Below, piece after piece: positions 1 through 6,538 of a stretch of DNA of 37,730 bases (position 1 is the first letter of the stretch; each line of letters starts with the position of its first letter). The stretch covers positions 1-37,730 of the forward strand of contig CAYRLE010000017.1 in assembly GCA_964425105.1 (NCBI GenBank). The letters are read 5' to 3'. Both the position numbers and the translations under genes were made by a program. The notes beneath the pieces are model-generated. The model was not told where the DNA came from. It saw only the letters and a program-made list of their open reading frames with translations, and did no database searches. Source of the DNA: S012-109 sp964425105 (GTDB lineage Bacteria > Pseudomonadota > Gammaproteobacteria > SZUA-140).

Positions 1-29
1 TCCCCAGGTCTCGGTGCATTGATGAAGGC

Positions 30-57
30 TTGAAATTTTAATCCGTCTGGATACAAT
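30..57 (+). promoter_or_regulatory. Sigma-70-type promoter for a small transcription unit
   Basis: A -35 box TTGAAA (30-35) and a -10 box TACAAT (52-57) are separated by 16 bp, so both boxes are one mismatch from consensus. Transcription would begin near position 64. The leader would start with a 6-bp stem (64-69 pairing with 85-90) and run to the ATG at 134. The promoter is inferred from sequence only. Confidence 0.55.
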
Positions 58-133
58 TGTTGAGTCTCGCGATCAACTATGGGCCGAGACACTTTCTATC
101 AAACCAAATGAATGAAGATAAGGGAGGAGACCC

Positions 134-214
134 ATGCATCCTGCTATCACTGTTAGCCTCATTCCTGTTGGCTTTGTCCTGGCAATCGCCCTGGCTGTCG
201 TCAACGGTCATTGA
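134..214 (+). CDS. Small hydrophobic protein, 26 aa, function unknown
   Basis: A 26-codon ORF begins with ATG at 134 behind a strong Shine-Dalgarno (GGGAGGAG, about 122-129, 5-6 nt before the ATG) and ends with TGA at 212-214. Residues 5-23 are almost entirely hydrophobic (Ile, Val, Leu, Ala, Gly, Phe, with one Pro), enough for one short transmembrane helix; the ends are short and carry His. It sits between a good promoter and a 14-bp hairpin, so it seems to be the only gene of its transcript. Small single-helix proteins often belong to respiratory or transport complexes, but I recognise no family and assign no function. It could also be a leader peptide or part of a regulatory RNA. Confidence 0.5.
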   Translation: MHPAITVSLIPVGFVLAIALAVVNGH

Positions 215-223
215 GCAGATAGG

Positions 224-257
224 CCTGGGCAGATGGTGGAAGAACCATCTGCCCAGG
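224..257 (+). terminator. Hairpin terminator after the small ORF
   Basis: A perfect 14-bp inverted repeat (224-237 with 244-257) encloses a 6-nt loop and starts 9 nt after the stop codon of the 26-aa ORF. The stem is GC-rich. The downstream tract is pyrimidine-rich but has only scattered T residues, so it is an imperfect intrinsic terminator on the plus strand. No convincing gene was seen between it and position 359. Confidence 0.55.
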
Positions 258-359
258 TTCCCCGACCTTCTTATCTCCCTGGATGGCCTTTCCAAAGGCG
301 GGCATTCCAGGCTCCTGGGCATCAGGTGGTCCTGAGATAGGTTCTAACAACAGTCTCCC

Positions 360-863
360 TTAGAAAGGAATGTCAGGATCATTCCTGGCAGCATCCTTGC
401 GCGGACGCGCTCTGGCAATGGCAACCTCAGCCTCGCACCACCCTTCACAGGCATTGCGGCCGCTGCGGCCTCGGAAGAAATTCAGGATCCCCTTGCACTT
501 CGCGTAGAAACTGAAAAACAGCAATATCAGCTGCCGTTGCCTGGGCCCGACAGGATGATGGCCACAGATCAGTTTATCGTCCATCATGCCCCGGTCAGTC
601 AGGCTAACGGCGCCAAAGGCCTGAACCGTGACCCGGGTGCCACGGCGCAAATGTGGGCCGAGCACGACGGCATCGAGTAGATCACCTTCCAGGCCAATAT
701 AGTCGGCGACCGAACCATAATTGAATGGACAAGGCAGCGGCGAGATAAAATCGAGCTTACCGGTAGATCCACGCTTCAGAAAACTGCCGCGTGGAATTTC
801 GATGACCACTTCCAGGACCGGCCATTGCTGGGATTTTCCCTGTTGCTCATTTAATGAATGCAA
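360..863 (-). CDS. Divergent inorganic pyrophosphatase family protein
   Basis: This 167-aa protein resembles family I soluble inorganic pyrophosphatases, which hydrolyse PPi to phosphate in the cytoplasm. The opening VVIEIP motif, an FNYG motif, a GDLLD stretch at the place of the DGDPVD metal-binding signature, and a LTD..MMDDKL stretch matching the Asp-Asp-Lys region all occur in family order, and the length is close to the roughly 175 aa of the E. coli enzyme. Against my memory of the E. coli protein, several active-site positions differ: the first signature Asp is Glu, the Pro is Leu, and the Glu of the KYE motif and the Tyr before PCNYG are not kept. The C-terminal third is basic and Cys-containing and aligns poorly. 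It stands alone on the minus strand, divergent from the NPC-repeat genes. The fold is fairly sure; activity as a pyrophosphatase is not. Confidence 0.75.
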   Translation of the reverse strand: MHSLNEQQGKSQQWPVLEVVIEIPRGSFLKRGSTGKLDFISPLPCPFNYGSVADYIGLEGDLLDAVVLGPHLRRGTRVTVQAFGAVSLTDRGMMDDKLICGHHPVGPRQRQLILLFFSFYAKCKGILNFFRGRSGRNACEGWCEAEVAIARARPRKDAARNDPDIPF

Positions 864-1021
864 TCGCTTTCAATTTCTTAGTGCAGCGGGTGGGTTGATT
901 CCCACATTACATTGCTGGACACCCCATAGGGTATCACTGCTATCCCATTAACTAATAGCTAGCGCCTTGTTTTATTTATCCCCTCATCCTAACGGTTTGT
1001 AAGGTGTTCTCTGTTGCTGCG

Positions 1022-1036
1022 ACCTAACGCTTAGGT
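1022..1036. promoter_or_regulatory. Short palindrome, possible operator
   Basis: ACCTAA and TTAGGT flank a 3-bp centre, a perfect 6-3-6 palindrome. It lies in the roughly 300-bp intergenic stretch (864-1163) between the divergent pyrophosphatase-like gene and the first NPC-repeat gene. I do not recognise the regulator. The rest of this stretch holds a weak 6-bp hairpin (1096-1101 with 1110-1115), a Fur-like box and no convincing ORF. Confidence 0.25.
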
Positions 1037-1129
1037 AAGGTGATGCATTGATTGCTTGTCAATGGCTGGATAAGGGCCTACCTTGGTGGAGGAAGTGCGG
1101 CAACGTGTCGCCGCATTACCGCATTGTGG

Positions 1130-1148
1130 TCAAATGATAATTATCATT
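1130..1148 (+). promoter_or_regulatory. Fur-like operator before the NPC-repeat gene
   Basis: Positions 1133-1148 form a perfect 16-bp palindrome (AATGATAATTATCATT). Aligned by eye to the 19-bp Fur consensus it matches 13 of 19 bases over 1130-1148, including nine in a row, and it keeps the AT-every-third-base pattern of Fur sites. It ends 2 nt before the TAGGAG ribosome binding site (1151-1156) of the gene starting at 1164. Binding there would block transcription, so iron or another metal is the likely signal. Another member of the Fur superfamily could be the binder. Confidence 0.5.
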
Positions 1149-1163
1149 CCTAGGAGACTGATT

Positions 1164-1580
1164 ATGAAAAGAAATCTATGGTCCAGTCTGTGGTTTATGG
1201 CGCTGCTGACATTTGCGGTGCCCATCCTGGCAGGGCAGCAGATGATGATGGAGCCTGTTGTTCAAGGGGAGCACTCTGGTGAAGCGGTGGTATTGGCCAA
1301 CGCCTGTAACCCCTGTGCCAAAAACCCCTGCGCGAACAAAAAAATGGCAAATCCCTGCAATCCCTGCGCAAAGAAGAAACATGGTAAACAGAAGATGAAG
1401 AATCCCTGCAATCCCTGCGGGATGAAGATGAACCCCTGCGGCCACGACATGAAAAACCCTTGCGGGATGAAGATGAACCCCTGCGGCCACAAAATGATGA
1501 ACCCCTGTAATCCCTGTGGCATGAAGATGAACCCTTGCGCCCATCATGAGATGGCCAATCCTTGCAAGGGAAAGCGGTAG
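1164..1580 (+). CDS. Exported Cys-rich NPC-repeat protein
   Basis: This 138-aa protein starts at ATG 1164, chosen because TAGGAG lies 7 nt upstream and a signal peptide follows at once: positive MKR, a hydrophobic stretch to about residue 22, then an AG site. An upstream in-frame TTG at 1083 would place the Fur-like box inside the gene and is less likely. After about residue 45 the protein is built from Asn-Pro-Cys units, 13 by my count, often paired as CNPC and spaced by GMKM, GHDM, GHKM or AHHEM. The density of Cys, Met and His suggests binding of a soft or transition metal outside the cytoplasm; that is inference, supported by the Fur-like operator. I know no characterised family. The next gene carries the same repeats in a membrane protein, which makes a joint role likely. 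Confidence 0.75.
   Translation: MKRNLWSSLWFMALLTFAVPILAGQQMMMEPVVQGEHSGEAVVLANACNPCAKNPCANKKMANPCNPCAKKKHGKQKMKNPCNPCGMKMNPCGHDMKNPCGMKMNPCGHKMMNPCNPCGMKMNPCAHHEMANPCKGKR
1416..1490 (+). repeat. Direct repeat inside the NPC-repeat gene
   Basis: A 30-nt segment at 1416-1445 recurs exactly at 1461-1490, a 45-nt period, and a degenerate third copy lies near 1515-1544. The units encode C-G-M-K-M-N-P-C-G-H blocks. The exact nucleotide identity points to recent in-frame duplication. Confidence 0.8.
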
Positions 1581-1728
1581 GACGAGCCTGAATGGACGAG
1601 GGCCGGTGTTGCCTTGATTTCCTCCAGCGTGCGCTCGATATGAGGAGTCCTTCAGGCTTTTCCTGAGATCAATATTGACCGGGGCGGTTTCTGCCGGGCG
1701 TCAGAGCAGTCCCAGAGGAGGATGAATC

Positions 1729-2502
1729 ATGTTTGCTTTAGCTGAAGGACAGAAAGTCAGTTGGCCAAGCGTCATACTGGCGGGTATCACGGGCACGGTG
1801 GTGGTGACCATCACCATGTGGTTGTTTGGCACCGATATCATCGGTTCGCTGGGGGCCATGGCCCTTGGCATGGATGCCGCAGAGTCGATGCGTTACCTGG
1901 TCGGCGCGTTGATCCATTTTTCAGTGGGGCTGACCTATAGCGTTATTTTTGCCCTGGTGTTTGCGCCGGTGTCGGAGTGGGATAGGGTGACCAAGGGCGT
2001 AGTGTTTGGCTTCGTCATCACCGTGGTGGCCCTGACCATGATGCCGGTGGCGGCAACCATGCTCAGTCGGGGTGCTGGCCCCGCGGCCAATCCCTGCGCC
2101 GCTGCCGGTGTTGCGGCAAACCCTTGCGGTGGCGGGATGGCCAATGCCTGCAATCCTTGTGGGAAGAATCCCTGTGGTGGGGGAATGGCCAACGCCTGCA
2201 ATCCCTGTGGGAAGAATCCCTGTGGCGGGGGTATGGCCAATCCCTGCAATCCCTGTGCGAAAAATCCCTGTGGCGGTGCGCAGCGTAATCTCATAGAAAT
2301 GAAGCATCCAGGCGCCAACCCCTGTGCGCCGCGTGTGGCCGCCAACCCCTGTAATCCCTGTGCTGGAGGTGGCAATCCCTGCGGCGGTGGGGGTGCCGGG
2401 AACAGCTATGCCGGCTTGATCAGCCTCGTCAATCACCTCGCGCTGGCCCTGGTGATTTCGTTTATGGTCAGGGTGCGGCGCAATGGAGCCGCGCCGGCTT
2501 AG
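1729..2502 (+). CDS. Membrane protein with NPC repeats in a loop
   Basis: This 257-aa protein has ATG 1729 behind a strong AGAGGAGG. Three hydrophobic helices are visible at about residues 13-34, 57-81 and 91-113, and a fourth at about 226-247. Between helices three and four lies a Cys-, Gly- and Asn-rich stretch (about 120-220) with 13 NPC motifs, including three consecutive near-identical 16-residue units (131-178). The helical part resembles small four-helix membrane proteins of unknown function; the repeats look inserted into the last loop. The gene follows the secreted NPC protein by 148 bp, a gap with no other gene, and precedes the SUMF1-like gene closely. By the positive-inside rule I cannot firmly place the loop. 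Metal capture or transfer at the membrane together with the exported partner is a reasonable guess, not shown. Confidence 0.7.
   Translation: MFALAEGQKVSWPSVILAGITGTVVVTITMWLFGTDIIGSLGAMALGMDAAESMRYLVGALIHFSVGLTYSVIFALVFAPVSEWDRVTKGVVFGFVITVVALTMMPVAATMLSRGAGPAANPCAAAGVAANPCGGGMANACNPCGKNPCGGGMANACNPCGKNPCGGGMANPCNPCAKNPCGGAQRNLIEMKHPGANPCAPRVAANPCNPCAGGGNPCGGGGAGNSYAGLISLVNHLALALVISFMVRVRRNGAAPA
2119..2274 (+). repeat. 48-bp tandem repeat, about 3.25 copies
   Basis: Three in-frame 48-bp units run at 2119-2166, 2167-2214 and 2215-2262, with a partial fourth to 2274. Each encodes 16 residues of the pattern N-P-C-G-G-G-M-A-N-(A/P)-C-N-P-C-(G/A)-K. Copies differ mainly at third codon positions, which suggests repeat growth followed by selection on the protein. 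Confidence 0.85.
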
Positions 2503-2532
2503 AGTGATGCCAATGTGGAGTGCGGCCGGGCG

Positions 2533-3462
2533 ATGATGCTGAACAGGATGTGCGCATCACTCCCGGCCTTCCGTCTCGGGCTAGGCGGCTGCGCCTTGCT
2601 GCTGTTGCTGGACGGCGTTTCATTTGCCGCTGGGTCCGGAGACGGCCCAGTGGATCACGAGTCCCTGCCGCCGTCGGCAATGATCCTGATCCCCGCGGGT
2701 AAATTCATCATGGGCAGTACAGCCCAGGAACGTGAGTATGCCCTGCGCTTGGATGAAGCGCGCGGTAGCCTGGCGGCAAGGAAATACAAATGGTTCGACA
2801 ATGAACAGCGGCGCAGCATCTACCTGGATGATTATCTCATTGACGAGTTTCCGGTGACGAATCGCGATTATCAACGTTTCGTCACCGCGCAGGGGGCCCC
2901 CCCGCCCTATATCGGTGAGCGTCAATGGGCGGCGTATGGTCTGGTCCACCCCTATGATACCGTGCGGAGATTCCTCTGGCGCAAGGGCCGCTTTCCGCAG
3001 GGGCGGGGGGATCACCCCGTGGTGCTGGTGGATTATGAGGACGCCCAGGCCTATTGCCACTGGCGCGGCGGCATGGAGCAGCGGCCGTTGCGCCTGCCCA
3101 GCGAGGCAGAATGGGAGAAGGCGGCCCGCGGAGACGATGGCAGGATCTTTCCCTGGGGAGACGAGTTCGATCCCCGGCGTCTCAACAGTCTGGACAAGGG
3201 GCCTTACGATACCCTGCCGGTTGGCCGTTTCCCTCTGGGCGCCAGTCCCTATGGTGTCCAGGATATGGCGGGGATGGTCTTTGAGTGGACGGCCAGTGTC
3301 TGCCCCGGCGATACCACAAAGGCTTTGGTGAAAGGCGGGTCGTGGGACGATTATCCCGGCGTGACCCGTCCCGCGGCCCGCCACTGCCGTCCCAGATCCC
3401 TGCGCCATATCCTGATTGGTTTCCGCTGCGTCGCAGATCGTGCGCCTGTGGCGCGCCCGTAA
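2533..3462 (+). CDS. SUMF1-fold protein without FGE catalytic cysteines
   Basis: The protein (309 aa from ATG 2533) has the formylglycine-generating-enzyme/SUMF1 fold: ILIPAGKFIMGS near the start, FPVTNRDYQRF, HPVVLVDYEDAQAYC, RLPSEAEWEKAAR, FPWGDEFD, YGVQDMAGMVFEWT, KGGSWDD and a closing GFRCV, all in family order. A hydrophobic stretch after a short basic N-terminus suggests export. An in-frame GTG at 2515 is an alternative start; GTGGAG at 2515-2520 sits 12 nt before the ATG, so the choice is uncertain. In true FGEs the segment after GGSW holds the two copper-binding cysteines; here it reads D-D and Thr at those places, so sulfatase activation is unlikely. Relatives of this type often lie beside redox enzymes with undefined roles. 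The next gene, 14 nt downstream, is a multihaem cytochrome, so a structural or maturation role for it is plausible but unproven. Confidence 0.85.
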   Translation: MMLNRMCASLPAFRLGLGGCALLLLLDGVSFAAGSGDGPVDHESLPPSAMILIPAGKFIMGSTAQEREYALRLDEARGSLAARKYKWFDNEQRRSIYLDDYLIDEFPVTNRDYQRFVTAQGAPPPYIGERQWAAYGLVHPYDTVRRFLWRKGRFPQGRGDHPVVLVDYEDAQAYCHWRGGMEQRPLRLPSEAEWEKAARGDDGRIFPWGDEFDPRRLNSLDKGPYDTLPVGRFPLGASPYGVQDMAGMVFEWTASVCPGDTTKALVKGGSWDDYPGVTRPAARHCRPRSLRHILIGFRCVADRAPVARP

Positions 3463-3476
3463 AGGAGTGAAGTTTC

Positions 3477-5258
3477 TTGTCTATTCAATCACACAAAGGC
3501 GGGTGCTCTGCTGCGCTGCTGGTTCTGCTTCTGCTGCTTGCCGCTTGTGCCGATGAGCGTCGTCCGGCAGCGGAGGCAGGCCGGCAGTCGCTGGCGCAGG
3601 CCGGAAGCAGCGCGGCAGGGGCGCCCAGTGCAGCCGAGGCGCGCTTCCTCGAGCGCCACTGGCCCGAACATCTTTCCTTGCAGGGCGAGGCGCCGGCACA
3701 TTTCCCGGTGCTGGAGTCCTCTCTGGAAGCGGACGCCTGTGGTCGTTGCCATACCCAGCAATATCAGGACTGGCAGACGAGTCTGCACAGTCGCAGCATG
3801 GGCCCCGGCGTCCTGGGCCAACTGGTGGAGATGGATAACCGTGACCCGGAGAGCGCGGACATGTGCCGCTCCTGCCACACGCCCCTGGCCGAGCAGCATC
3901 GCCTGCGTTATGACCTGCCGGGAGCGCCGCAGGAGAACAGTCACTATGATCCGGCCCTGCAGCGCCAGGGCTTGGTGTGTGCGGGGTGCCATGTCCGCCA
4001 GCACCAGCGCTTCGGTCCGCCGCGGCGGGATGACCCGGAGCAGACAGGCAAGATAAACGGCGCTTTGCCCCATGACGGGTTTACCGCCACCACGGCGTTC
4101 GCAAACTCGGCATTCTGCAGCCGCTGCCATCAGTTCCAGGAAGGGGAACGCGCTCTCAACGGCAAGCTCATCGAGAATACCTACCGGGAATGGCAGGAGA
4201 GCCGCTATGCCAAACAGGGCGTGCATTGCCAGGATTGCCACATGCCCGGGCGCCGCCATTTGTGGCGCGGCATCCATGATCCTGAGATGGTGCGCGGCGG
4301 CGTCACCGTCGATGTCGAACTCCCCGCCCGGGAATACCGGGTGGGGGAGTTCATGGAGGCAAGCATTACCATCACCAATACCGGCGTCGGCCATTATTTC
4401 CCCACCTATATCACGCCGCAAGTCATGGTGCGGGGCTACCTGGTGGATGAGCAGGGAGCGCGCCTGCCAGGCACTCTGCAGGAGGCCGTCATCGGCCGGG
4501 CGCTGAGCATGGATCTGCAACAGGAGCTCTATGACACACGCATTGCACCGGATGATTTCGTGACCATCAGCTACCGGCAAAAGCTACCGGCCCATGCACT
4601 GCAATTCAAAGTGGAGATCATCGTCGAGCCGGATCATTTCTATAAGCGTTTCTTCCAATCGATGCTGAGCAACGGTGGCGGCGGCAAGGGCCGGAAACTG
4701 CTGCAGAAGGCGCTGGACAATACACGTCAGTCCACCTTCGTCCTGAGCGAGCGGACCTTAGCGCTGACGGTGGCTGCGCTAGGTGGTGAGGCGGCGGAAG
4801 CAGGCGATTCCCTGCCCAGCGTTCCCGGCCGTTTGCCACTTGCTGAACAGATTGCTGCTGAGAGCCGGCCAGACTGGAACGATGCCGAAATCAGCTGGCA
4901 TGGCTATGAGGAAGGGATGCAGCTGGCCGCCGCTACGAAGCAGCCGGTGCTGCTGATCTTCTATGCCGATTGGTGTCCCACCTGCCATGCCTATCAATAT
5001 ATTTTCCAGGGGCGCGAGGTCATAGCTGCGGCAAGGGCGCTGGTCATGGTGCGTGTCAATATCGATGAACAACCGGAGATCAGCCGCTTGTATATGCCTG
5101 ATGGAGATTATGTGCCGCGCACCTTCGCATTGAGCCCGCAGGGGCAGCGCATGGACCAGTTCTATCCCAAGCGTGCCTACGCCAGGTTCTTTTTGCCAGC
5201 CAATGACCGCGCGGTCTTTGTCCAACTGATGCGTGCTGCGGCAGGCCGCCAGGGTTAG
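3477..5258 (+). CDS. Multihaem c-type cytochrome lipoprotein fused to a thioredoxin domain
   Basis: The start is TTG 3477, 9 nt behind AAAGGAG, and opens a lipoprotein signal with lipobox LAAC (Cys24). Residues 88-255 hold five CxxCH haem-binding motifs (Cys88, 130, 168, 214, 251) in a cytochrome c554-like arrangement, so the domain should carry five covalent haems outside the cytoplasmic membrane. A beta-rich part with a GVGHYFPTY motif follows (about 275-430), as seen in other multihaem proteins. The last 115 residues form a thioredoxin-like domain, LLIFYADWCPTCH, with active-site Cys500 and Cys503. His504 turns that site into a sixth CxxCH string. The protein (593 aa) follows the SUMF1-like gene by 14 nt, so they are probably cotranscribed. 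Likely role: periplasmic electron transfer coupled to thiol chemistry; substrate unknown. Confidence 0.85.
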   Translation: MSIQSHKGGCSAALLVLLLLLAACADERRPAAEAGRQSLAQAGSSAAGAPSAAEARFLERHWPEHLSLQGEAPAHFPVLESSLEADACGRCHTQQYQDWQTSLHSRSMGPGVLGQLVEMDNRDPESADMCRSCHTPLAEQHRLRYDLPGAPQENSHYDPALQRQGLVCAGCHVRQHQRFGPPRRDDPEQTGKINGALPHDGFTATTAFANSAFCSRCHQFQEGERALNGKLIENTYREWQESRYAKQGVHCQDCHMPGRRHLWRGIHDPEMVRGGVTVDVELPAREYRVGEFMEASITITNTGVGHYFPTYITPQVMVRGYLVDEQGARLPGTLQEAVIGRALSMDLQQELYDTRIAPDDFVTISYRQKLPAHALQFKVEIIVEPDHFYKRFFQSMLSNGGGGKGRKLLQKALDNTRQSTFVLSERTLALTVAALGGEAAEAGDSLPSVPGRLPLAEQIAAESRPDWNDAEISWHGYEEGMQLAAATKQPVLLIFYADWCPTCHAYQYIFQGREVIAAARALVMVRVNIDEQPEISRLYMPDGDYVPRTFALSPQGQRMDQFYPKRAYARFFLPANDRAVFVQLMRAAAGRQG

Positions 5259-5455
5259 CAGAATGGCCGGTGGCCAGGATCGCCGCGGCTATCATGAGCA
5301 CAGCACTGTGGAATAACGCGGCGCATGGGCATGGCCGATCAGTTGGTTGCCGCTGGGCTCAATGGTATAGTGGCCCCTGCAGTGACGATTCCCGGAAGGA
5401 GAGGTGTGCCGCTAAGGACATTGAACAATAATAATGACGCTGGGGGCGGACAGGT

Positions 5456-6430
5456 ATGCCAGGCGTTTCTCTGCTAGCCGGCGCGCGGCATCCGTTGCGC
5501 TATCTGCTGCTGGTCGTGATCACGGCCTGTCTTCTGGGAGGCGGGCCGGCCCGGGCCAATGGTTCCGGCGAGTTGGAGGCGCCCAGGCTGCAGCTGGATG
5601 ACAGCCGCCTGGGTTGGACGGCACTGTCCCTCAAGGGTGGTAAGTTGCTGGTGTCCGTCAGCGCCGATGTCTCCATGCACCGTGTGACGGACAATCTGTT
5701 GTCAGGCGTGCTGTTGCCGCCTCAGCGTGGACAGGCAATAAGCCCCGCAGGTCAGCCCGTGTTGTTTATCGATTTTCATTCCCTTGCCATGGGCAAGGAC
5801 CTGCACACTCGCCTCTGGTTCAGGGCGCGGGACGTGGCCGCCCTGCAACGCAGCCGTGTCGAGGCGACCCGTGGTGATGAGCGCTACAAACTGTATCGCT
5901 TTACCCGGGAAGGCATTTTCATCGTACGGCGTAAACCCATGACGGCCGAAGCACAGCAGCCACCGGAACAGTGGCACGATGTCAAACACAGTTTCGTCCC
6001 TTATCCCCCCGGCATTCCCGACGGCATGGTGGTTTCCGACCCGGCGGTATTGCTCTATCTTGCCTCCGTCGCCGATTTCAAGCAGCCGGGTGACGAACTC
6101 CGTCTGTTGGCCTATTTCGATGACAAACTGCAGATCATCACCATGCATTATGAGGGTGAGGAAGAAGTGGCAGCCGATTTCAAGGCCAGGGGACCTGGCG
6201 GTAGCCAGCATATCAAGGGATCGCGCCAGGCACTGCGCCTGGGGCTGGCCTCGCGGCCACTGGATATGCGGCAGGGGAATGCCAGCCTGAGGATCGCTGG
6301 TCTTGGCGGCAAGCTGAAGATTCTGGTGGACCGCAAACTCCGCGTTCCCCTGGAGTTGCGCGGCAAGGCCAAGGTGCTGGGCAAGGTCAGTCTGCGCCTG
6401 CACAAGGTCAGGTTGAGCGGAGAAAACTAG
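5456..6430 (+). CDS. Exported protein of unknown function
   Basis: This 324-aa protein starts at ATG 5456, preceded by a G-rich stretch about 10 nt upstream. A hydrophobic segment at about residues 14-34 ending ARA marks a signal peptide, so it is probably periplasmic. The rest is soluble, with alternating hydrophobic/polar strands suggesting a beta-rich protein; no Cys is left in the mature part and no catalytic motif is recognisable. It follows the cytochrome gene on the same strand after a 197-bp gap (5259-5455) in which I see no gene or clear terminator, so cotranscription is uncertain. I cannot name a family. Confidence 0.6.
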   Translation: MPGVSLLAGARHPLRYLLLVVITACLLGGGPARANGSGELEAPRLQLDDSRLGWTALSLKGGKLLVSVSADVSMHRVTDNLLSGVLLPPQRGQAISPAGQPVLFIDFHSLAMGKDLHTRLWFRARDVAALQRSRVEATRGDERYKLYRFTREGIFIVRRKPMTAEAQQPPEQWHDVKHSFVPYPPGIPDGMVVSDPAVLLYLASVADFKQPGDELRLLAYFDDKLQIITMHYEGEEEVAADFKARGPGGSQHIKGSRQALRLGLASRPLDMRQGNASLRIAGLGGKLKILVDRKLRVPLELRGKAKVLGKVSLRLHKVRLSGEN

Positions 6431-6538
6431 CGCTTATTGCCACACGCTGCGTTTTTTCGCCACTGCCGGTCAGATGGGGGCCCTTGATCTGGCCTTCCTG
6501 ATGCCTTGCCCTCTCCTTTGAGAGTTGCGGATTGCGCT

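Noticed and set aside
57..335. 92-codon plus-strand ORF over the left-edge small unit
   Set aside because: It begins with TTG without a ribosome binding site, runs through the perfect terminator hairpin and has no family features. The 26-codon ORF in another frame has the strong Shine-Dalgarno.
1176..2436. Repetitive minus-strand and alternate-frame ORFs opposite the NPC-repeat genes
   Set aside because: They are mirror products of the repeat DNA, have no start signals, and lack a signal peptide or known domain.
1164..2502. NPC-repeat proteins as precursors of a modified peptide (RiPP)
   Set aside because: No maturation enzyme such as an MNIO/DUF692, radical SAM or YcaO protein is nearby. 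The SUMF1-like neighbour lacks catalytic cysteines. The length and the membrane version argue for a structural metal-binding role.
2533..3462. True formylglycine-generating enzyme
   Set aside because: The cysteines after GGSW are missing and no sulfatase gene is present.
5405..5476. Very short GTG ORF behind AAGGAG before the exported-protein gene
   Set aside because: About 23 codons that overlap the next start, with no hydrophobic or conserved pattern; more likely a chance Shine-Dalgarno.
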